From Desulfobulbaceae bacterium UBA5611 (GTDB lineage: Bacteria; Desulfobacterota; Desulfobulbia; Desulfobulbales; Desulfocapsaceae): a stretch of DNA of 6,161 bases. The DNA lies in the NCBI GenBank assembly GCA_002424635.1, contig DIKT01000026.1, forward strand, positions 2,038-8,198, given 5' to 3'. The translations under genes and the position numbers were made by a program. Each line of letters starts with the position of its first letter. The first letter of the stretch is position 1. This document shows positions 1 to 4,961 of this stretch, piece by piece. The notes beneath the pieces were generated by a model, which ran no database searches, was not told where the DNA came from, and saw only the letters and a list, made by a program, of their open reading frames with translations.

Positions 1-139
1 TCAGGATAGTAGCGCATTTAAGCAGCCGGACGATATTGGCAGTCACTTGCTCAGCTGCGTGGATATGCGCCATCAGGCTCTGTTGCGGGTCGATAATATG
101 CAGACAACATTGTTCAGGCCGTAGCAATAAATCACTCAT
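1..139 (-). CDS. Isochorismatase-family cysteine hydrolase, N-terminal fragment (runs off the left edge)
   Basis: Only the first 46 codons are in the window, and the frame is open to the edge. The translation contains HIIDPQQSLM at residues 14-23. It resembles the opening beta strand of isochorismatase-like hydrolases, where an Asp (here D17) is the first residue of the Asp-Lys-Cys catalytic triad. The Lys and Cys would lie outside the window, so activity and substrate cannot be judged. The ATG at 139 is preceded by a purine-rich GAAGAGAG and is preferred. An in-frame ATG at 151 would add MKRA but has no ribosome binding site, and a TAA stop lies directly upstream of it. The gene lies beyond the terminator of the symporter operon, so it is probably a separate transcription unit on the same strand. 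The family assignment rests on a short stretch. Confidence 0.66.
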   Translation of the reverse strand, partial: MSDLLLRPEQCCLHIIDPQQSLMAHIHAAEQVTANIVRLLKCATIL

Positions 140-269
140 AGCTCTCTTCATTTAAGCGGATTTGACAATTACATAAAAAATAACCGAGAAAGATAACAAT
201 CTTATTAACTTTACAGCGCTCCCGCCACCATTTTTTCTCTATCACCCATCAGTTCTAAAAAAGACCAAG

Positions 270-305
270 AAAAAAGGCGTCCGCAAGAATTTACGGACGC
301 CTTTT
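270..305 (-). terminator. Intrinsic terminator of the symporter operon
   Basis: A perfect 12-bp inverted repeat (272-283 paired with 294-305) encloses a 10-base loop. The core is GGCGTCCG/CGGACGCC. Read on the minus strand, the stem runs into six T residues (270-275), the layout of a Rho-independent terminator. It starts 31 bases after the symporter stop codon and separates that operon from the hydrolase gene starting at 139. The A-rich upstream arm also leaves a four-T tail on the plus strand, so it could act weakly in both directions, but nothing converges on it from the left. Confidence 0.88.
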
Positions 306-336
306 CCTGCCTAAGGCAGCAAACTAGTTCACAGGA

Positions 337-2211
337 TCAATGACTTTGGGCAGCGCCCGCACCCATCGGCACTCTGATATCCTCGACCAGATGTTGAATA
401 TGCTCCGGTGGCGGTTTAGTAACGCTCGACACCGCAAAGGCCACCGCAAAGTTAATCAAGGCGCCTATCGCCCCAAAAGAGCCGGGGGAGATTCCCAGCC
501 ACCAGTTAGCAGCATTATCCGGGGCCATGGCCGTGGTGGCAATAAACATGAAGCCCTTGAACCAGAAGATATAGCCCAGAGTGGAGCCCAGACCGGCCAG
601 CATCCCGCAGATGGCACCGGCGCTGTTCATCCGCTTGACGAAAATACCCATCATCAGGGCCGGAAAGATGGAAGAGGCAGCCAGACCAAAGGCCAGGGCT
701 ACGACCTGCGCGGCAAAGCCCGGCGGATTAAGCCCAAGATAACCGGCCACCAGGATGGCGCCGGCCATGGCAAACCGGCCACAGAGCAGTTCGGTTTTGT
801 CATCGATGTTCTTGGCGATCATACTCTTGATCAGATCATGGGAAATAGCTGATGAAATAGCCAGCAGCAGACCGGCCGCGGTAGAAAGGGCAGCGGCGAT
901 ACCACCGGCGGCTACCAGGGCAATAACCCAGTTGGGCAACTTGGCGATCTCGGGATTGGCTAATACCATGATGTCATTATCCACCTTGGTCATTTCATTA
1001 CCCTGCCAGCCAAATCCGGCAAACTTGGTGTCATTGTGCTTCAGGGAGGCAGCATCCACCTTGGCCTGGGCCGCGGCCACATCACCGCCGGCCTTTTCTA
1101 TCTTGGCCAGATCGGCTTGGGCGGCGCTCAGGCCATTATCGTTGTAATACTGGATCCGGCCGTCCCCGTTTTTATCCTCAAAGCCCAAAAGACCGGTTTT
1201 TTCCCAGTTACGCATCCACTGAGGCCTTTCTTCTATAACCACGTTGCCTTGCGGCGTCCCAATTTCTCCCGGCTGAATCGTATCCATCAGATTGATGCGG
1301 GCCATAGCACCAACCGCCGGGGCGGTGGTGTAAAGAATGGCGATAAAAACCAGCGCCCAACCAGCGGAGGAACGGGCGTCCTTGACCTTGGGCACGGTGA
1401 AGAAACGGGTGATGACATGAGGCAGTCCGGCGGTCCCAATCATCAGCGACATAGTCAGCAGGAAAATATCCAGAGTACTGCCCTTCTGTGCGGTATAAGC
1501 GGAAAAGCCAAGCTCAACCACCATCTTGTCTAATTTATCAAGCAGATAGATGCTATCAGTGCCGCTTAAAGTTGAACCCAGACCCAGCTGGGGCACCGGA
1601 TTACCGGTAAGCTGAATGGAGATGAAGACGGCCGGTACGGTGTAGGCAAAGATCAGGACCACATACTGGGCGATCTGGGTATAGGTCACGCCTTTCATGC
1701 CACCCAAAACAGCGTAGACAAAAACGATAGCCATACCGATGAACAGACCGGCCTCAAAAGGCATCTCCAGAAAGCGGGAAAAAGCGACACCGATGCCCTT
1801 CATCTGACCGATAACATAAGTCAGAGAGGCGACAATCAGACAGATAACGGCGACCAGACGGGCCGTCTGGGAATAGAAGCGGTCACCGATAAACTCTGGT
1901 ACGGTAAACTTCCCATATTTACGCAGATAAGGAGCCAGGAGCATGGCCAGCAGACAATAGCCGCCGGTCCAGCCCATCAGATAAGCAGAGGCGTCATAGC
2001 CGCCCATGGCCAGCATACCGGCCATGGAAATAAAGGATGCGGCTGACATCCAGTCAGCCCCGGTGGCCATGCCGTTGAGCACAGGGTGGATGCCCTTACC
2101 GGCGACATAGAACTCACCGGTGTTTTTGGCCCGGGTAACGAGGGCGATATAGAGGTAAAGGGCGAAAGTAGCGCCGACCGCGATGTAGGTGGTGATCATT
2201 AAATCAGACAT
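337..2211 (-). CDS. Sodium:solute symporter, large subunit (VC_2705-type, acetate-permease-like)
   Basis: This is a 624-aa inner-membrane protein of the solute:sodium symporter (SSS) family, predicted to import a small organic solute with Na+. I count about 13 hydrophobic segments: roughly 5-25, 46-70, 76-97, 117-138, 153-172, 181-200, 245-265, 284-305, 427-455, 477-494, 499-525, 531-550 and 576-598. The family motif GLPHVITRFFTVP lies at 262-274. Ser443-Thr444, in ALSTAAGLLL, align by eye with the Na+-site Ser340-Thr341 of PutP. A hydrophilic insert of about 120 residues (306-426) and the tail PPEHIQHLVEDIRVPMGAGA (601-620) match my memory of the VC_2705 subfamily, which is longer than classical ActP (about 550 aa). 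The start at 2211 has AAGGAGAA upstream, overlapping the stop of the small-subunit gene 11 bases away, so the two are co-transcribed and probably translationally coupled. Acetate or a related monocarboxylate is a plausible substrate, but the sequence does not fix it. Confidence 0.93.
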   Translation of the reverse strand: MSDLMITTYIAVGATFALYLYIALVTRAKNTGEFYVAGKGIHPVLNGMATGADWMSAASFISMAGMLAMGGYDASAYLMGWTGGYCLLAMLLAPYLRKYGKFTVPEFIGDRFYSQTARLVAVICLIVASLTYVIGQMKGIGVAFSRFLEMPFEAGLFIGMAIVFVYAVLGGMKGVTYTQIAQYVVLIFAYTVPAVFISIQLTGNPVPQLGLGSTLSGTDSIYLLDKLDKMVVELGFSAYTAQKGSTLDIFLLTMSLMIGTAGLPHVITRFFTVPKVKDARSSAGWALVFIAILYTTAPAVGAMARINLMDTIQPGEIGTPQGNVVIEERPQWMRNWEKTGLLGFEDKNGDGRIQYYNDNGLSAAQADLAKIEKAGGDVAAAQAKVDAASLKHNDTKFAGFGWQGNEMTKVDNDIMVLANPEIAKLPNWVIALVAAGGIAAALSTAAGLLLAISSAISHDLIKSMIAKNIDDKTELLCGRFAMAGAILVAGYLGLNPPGFAAQVVALAFGLAASSIFPALMMGIFVKRMNSAGAICGMLAGLGSTLGYIFWFKGFMFIATTAMAPDNAANWWLGISPGSFGAIGALINFAVAFAVSSVTKPPPEHIQHLVEDIRVPMGAGAAQSH

Positions 2212-2222
2212 GCCGGTTCTCC

Positions 2223-2474
2223 TTATGCTTCTTCGACGTTAAATTTACGATCAAGCTGATTCATACGCCAGGCGTAGACAAAAATCAGAACCACAAAAGT
2301 ATAGATCGATCCCTGCTGGGCAAACCAGAATCCCAGTTGATAGCCGCCCAAACGGATGGTGTTCAACTGATCAACCAAAAGAATACCAAATCCGAACGAG
2401 ACGATAAACCAGACAAGCAGACAGCCGATCACAAGCCGAAGATTGGCCTGCCAGTATTTCTGAGCATTGTTCAT
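2223..2474 (-). CDS. DUF4212 small subunit of the sodium:solute symporter
   Basis: This is an 83-aa membrane protein with two hydrophobic segments, about residues 14-34 and 48-68. It has a basic, Trp-containing N-terminus (YWQANLRL) and the conserved-looking stretch GGYQLGFWFAQQGSIY (43-58) between and into the second helix. Length and motifs fit DUF4212, described as the putative small subunit of VC_2705-type symporters and comparable in role to YjcH beside ActP in E. coli. Its partner is encoded immediately downstream after 11 bases. The start at 2474 follows a G-rich ribosome binding site (GGGGGGAA) at a normal distance. The biochemical role of the small subunit is not established. Stabilising or modulating the large subunit is an inference from the constant gene pairing. 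Confidence 0.92.
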   Translation of the reverse strand: MNNAQKYWQANLRLVIGCLLVWFIVSFGFGILLVDQLNTIRLGGYQLGFWFAQQGSIYTFVVLIFVYAWRMNQLDRKFNVEEA

Positions 2475-2593
2475 ACTTCCCCCCTGTTAAAATTTTTCTT
2501 TGATTAATCAATTAATTAAAACGCCTGGGAACTTAGATTGGGACTTTACTTCCAAGTCTTGCAGCTTCCATCAAGACCGGCCTGAACCTCCTG
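2475..2593 (-). other. ilvC to DUF4212 intergenic gap
   Basis: These 119 bases contain an orphan AGGAGG (2592-2587) just after the ilvC stop, a weak 6-bp hairpin (2556-2561 with 2572-2577, 10-base loop) lacking a U run, and the AT-rich palindromes at 2500-2519. There is no intrinsic terminator, so ilvC transcripts may continue into the symporter genes. I could not place a confident promoter. Confidence 0.5.
2500..2519. promoter_or_regulatory. Adjacent AT-rich palindromes upstream of the symporter genes
   Basis: A perfect 12-bp palindrome TTGATTAATCAA (2500-2511) is followed directly by the 8-bp palindrome TTAATTAA (2512-2519). They sit 26-45 bases upstream of the DUF4212 start codon, where a promoter or operator would be expected. 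No confident -35/-10 pair can be placed in this gap. The site could bind a dimeric regulator or simply be an AT-rich, easily melted promoter region. AT-rich palindromes arise readily by chance. Confidence 0.33.
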
Positions 2594-4066
2594 TTACAGA
2601 ATTGCTTTCATCGCCCCCATATAAGAGCGCAGCTCTTCACCGATCATCTCCACGCCGGTAAACCTGATGGCCTCGTTAACCGCAATAAGCTGGACATTAT
2701 CAACACCGTTATCCTTCGTTCTCAAACCTTTGCCGATCACATCGGTATCGATTTTTTTCATGAAGCCGGCCAGCAGGGGCACCGCGGCATGGGCAAAAAG
2801 ATAACAGCCATATTCGGCGGTATCAGAGATCACCACATTCATCTCATAGAGTTTTTTACGGGCAATGGTATTGGCAATCAGCGGCACTTCATGCAAAGAT
2901 TCGTAATAGGCGGATTCCTCCTTGATGCCGGCGGCCACCATGGTTTCAAAGGCTAGTTCTACTCCGGCCTTCACCACAGCGATCATCAGAATACCGTGAT
3001 CAAAATATTCCTGTTCGGGAATAACCGCGGTCGTCGAGACCGCTTTTTCAAAGGCACTTTTGGCTGTTTGAGCCCGCCATTTCAGCAGGTTAACATCATC
3101 TTTGGCCCAATCCTTCATCATGGTCTTGGAAAAATGGCCGGACATGATATCATCCATATGTTTTTCAAAGAGAGCGCGCATGATAACCTTCAGCTCCTCA
3201 GACAGAGTGAAGGCTTTGATCTTAGCCGGATTAGCCAGACGATCCATCATATTGGTGATACCGCCATGCTTTAAAGCCTCGGTGATGGTCTCCCAGCCAT
3301 TCTGGATCAGTTTGGAGGCATAACCAGCCTCAAGGCCTTTCGCGATCATCTTGTCGAAACAGAGCAGGGAGCCGGCCTGCAGCATACCACAGAGGATGGT
3401 CTGCTCACCCATGAGATCTGACTTGACCTCGGCGACAAAAGAGGACTGCAACACGCCGGCACGATCGGCGCCGGTCCCGCAGGCATAGGCCTTGGCCAGA
3501 TCCCAGCCTTTGCCCTGCGGGTCATTTTCCCGATGCACAGCAATCAGGGTCGGCACGCCGAATCCGCGTTTATACTCTTCCCGCACCTCGGTGCCAGGCG
3601 ATTTGGGCGCCACCATGATTACAGTGAGATCCTTGCGAATCTGCATGCCTTCCTCGACGATATTAAAACCATGGGAATAAGACAGACAGGCACCCTTCTT
3701 CATTAAAGGCATAATGGCGGTGACGACCTTGGTGTGCTGCTTATCAGGAGTCAGATTGATGACCAGATCGGCCTTGGGGATCAGCTTTTCAAAGCTGCCC
3801 ACGGTAAAACCGTTGCTGCTGGCATTCTGGAAAGACTGCCGTTTCTCCTTGATGGCCGCTTCGCGCAAGGCATAAGAAATATCCAGACCACTGTCTCTCA
3901 GGTTCAACCCTTGATGCAGTCCCTGGGCACCACAGCCGACAATAACAATTTTCTTGCCCAGTAAGGCCTCAACACCATCAAACTCAGAAGAATCCATGAA
4001 TCGACATTGCCCCAGTTCCTGAAGCTGCAGCCGTAACGGCAAACTGTTGAAATAGTTTTGTCCCAT
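2594..4066 (-). CDS. ilvC: Ketol-acid reductoisomerase, class II (NADP+)
   Basis: This 490-aa cytoplasmic enzyme converts 2-acetolactate or 2-aceto-2-hydroxybutyrate to the dihydroxy acids of valine/leucine and isoleucine synthesis, using NADPH and Mg2+. It aligns almost throughout with E. coli IlvC (491 aa), so it is a long class II enzyme with a duplicated C-terminal helical domain rather than the class I form of about 330 aa. The dinucleotide-binding motif GCGAQG is at 44-49. The cofactor-selecting loop holds Arg68, Arg76 and Ser78, as expected for NADPH, but residue 69 is Glu where E. coli has Lys. Catalytic and metal ligands are all present: His132, Lys155, Asp217, Glu221, Glu389, Glu393 and Ser414. 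The start at 4066 gives the family N-terminus (NYFNSLPLR) and has a strong AAGGAGA site five bases upstream. It appears to be transcribed from its own promoter at 4177-4204. No terminator separates it from the symporter genes, so read-through is possible. Confidence 0.97.
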   Translation of the reverse strand: MGQNYFNSLPLRLQLQELGQCRFMDSSEFDGVEALLGKKIVIVGCGAQGLHQGLNLRDSGLDISYALREAAIKEKRQSFQNASSNGFTVGSFEKLIPKADLVINLTPDKQHTKVVTAIMPLMKKGACLSYSHGFNIVEEGMQIRKDLTVIMVAPKSPGTEVREEYKRGFGVPTLIAVHRENDPQGKGWDLAKAYACGTGADRAGVLQSSFVAEVKSDLMGEQTILCGMLQAGSLLCFDKMIAKGLEAGYASKLIQNGWETITEALKHGGITNMMDRLANPAKIKAFTLSEELKVIMRALFEKHMDDIMSGHFSKTMMKDWAKDDVNLLKWRAQTAKSAFEKAVSTTAVIPEQEYFDHGILMIAVVKAGVELAFETMVAAGIKEESAYYESLHEVPLIANTIARKKLYEMNVVISDTAEYGCYLFAHAAVPLLAGFMKKIDTDVIGKGLRTKDNGVDNVQLIAVNEAIRFTGVEMIGEELRSYMGAMKAIL

Positions 4067-4093
4067 TATTTCTCCTTATTTTTTTTATAATTT

Positions 4094-4102
4094 TGTGGAT
4101 AA
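4094..4102 (-). promoter_or_regulatory. Perfect DnaA-box sequence in the ilvC leader
   Basis: The nine bases read TTATCCACA on the minus strand, an exact match to the strong DnaA-box consensus. It lies about 68 bases after the predicted transcription start and 28 bases before the ilvC start codon, in AT-rich sequence. I found no second exact copy in the window, so it is not an origin. It could be a chance match or an isolated DnaA site affecting ilvC transcription. Confidence 0.3.
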
Positions 4103-4176
4103 CATTCAGACTATCTGTCTTTATAATTAGTTTAGAAAGGAGCTGCTGTAGCATAGCTCTTCTATAGAGGTGCTGT

Positions 4177-4204
4177 ATAATAGTCTTATTTCCGTTGGCG
4201 TCAA
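4177..4204 (-). promoter_or_regulatory. Predicted sigma70-type promoter of ilvC
   Basis: On the minus strand, TTGACG (4204-4199) and TATTAT (4182-4177) each match the -35 and -10 consensus at five of six positions and are 16 bases apart. Transcription would start near 4170, leaving an AT-rich 5' leader of about 100 bases before ilvC. The pair sits entirely in the gap after the exonuclease stop codon, which supports independent expression of ilvC. No classical attenuator, with a hairpin followed by a U run, is visible in the leader. Confidence 0.55.
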
Positions 4205-4247
4205 GTGAGTTATAGCAGACGGCCTTGCAAAACAGGAAATTGCCGGT

Positions 4248-4961
4248 TTAATACCACAAACTGCCGACCCTTCCCGCCTGGTAAATATCCTTCAGGGTCA
4301 GCAGCCCGCCTTTCCTGAATTTTTTCAGCAGAAAGAGGAACAGATAGGCCGTCTGCAAGGCATCTGCCAAGGCATCATGCGAGTTAAATAATGGCAGGTG
4401 ATACTCTTTGGCCAGATCTTTCAGGATATAACTGAATGTCCGGCCGTCCTCCTCATGATAATGACCCAATAGGACCCGGCGATAGCCTTGAGCCATGCGC
4501 ATGGTATCAATGCCGGGATTAGACAGGGTCCCGCCAAAAACCTTGCGGGCGGCCCTGTTTAGAAATTCCATATCCAGAGTGACAAAATGACCGACCATCA
4601 GGCTGTTGCCGGCAAACCTGACAAAATCCGGCAGCACCTCTTCCAAAGGCCGCGCCGACATCAATTGTTGCGGCGTAATGCGATGAATCAGGGTGGCCTG
4701 GGTATGCTCAATATTGGTCGGCTTGATATACTGATGAAAAGTGGCGCCCAGATCGATCTGCAGATCCCTGATCAAGACGGCACCAATGGAGATAATTTCA
4801 TCTCTTTTCCGGTCAAAACCGGTCAACTCGGTATCACAGACAACAAAGGTATAGTCGGTCAGGGGCCTGGACTGATCAAATCCGGCAAAGGCCTCTCTAT
4901 TCTGGACAATGAGCGGATGAGGAGCGGCAAACCAGGTGGCGGGCTTCAACAGATTCATCAT
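4248..4961 (-). CDS. DEDDh-family 3'-5' exonuclease (DnaQ/PolIII-epsilon-like)
   Basis: This 237-aa protein has the RNase T/DnaQ exonuclease fold. The acidic motifs are readable: Exo I VVCDTELTGFD with Asp43 and Glu45, Exo II VGHFVTLD with Asp130, and Exo III HDALAD with His195 and Asp200, which defines the DEDDh subclass. All metal ligands and the general-base His are kept. Exo I has Leu where DTETTG is usual, and Exo II has Phe126 in place of the common Asn. About 36 residues precede the catalytic domain. It would degrade DNA or RNA 3' ends in the cytoplasm; the substrate is unknown, and it is not the replicative proofreading subunit by context. Its ATG overlaps the stop of the DUF294 gene (ATGA), with a second ATG directly after and no good ribosome binding site, so translational coupling is likely. 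Homologues annotated as a probable nuclease occur beside DUF294 and symporter genes in other bacteria. Confidence 0.88.
   Translation of the reverse strand: MMNLLKPATWFAAPHPLIVQNREAFAGFDQSRPLTDYTFVVCDTELTGFDRKRDEIISIGAVLIRDLQIDLGATFHQYIKPTNIEHTQATLIHRITPQQLMSARPLEEVLPDFVRFAGNSLMVGHFVTLDMEFLNRAARKVFGGTLSNPGIDTMRMAQGYRRVLLGHYHEEDGRTFSYILKDLAKEYHLPLFNSHDALADALQTAYLFLFLLKKFRKGGLLTLKDIYQAGRVGSLWY

Noticed and set aside
162..167. Perfect TTGACA on the plus strand as a promoter -35
   Set aside because: No acceptable -10 element lies 16-18 bases downstream, and no plus-strand gene follows.
340..1533. Three long plus-strand open frames opposite the symporter gene
   Set aside because: They lie antisense to a clearly conserved membrane protein, show no recognisable domain or good ribosome binding site, and are low-complexity shadows of its codon use.
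2556..2577. Hairpin after ilvC as a transcription terminator
   Set aside because: The stem is only six base pairs with a 10-base loop, and no T run follows on the minus strand.
2996..3964. Plus-strand frames and a minus-strand alternate frame within ilvC
   Set aside because: They overlap a protein with unbroken similarity to E. coli IlvC, and their translations resemble no family.
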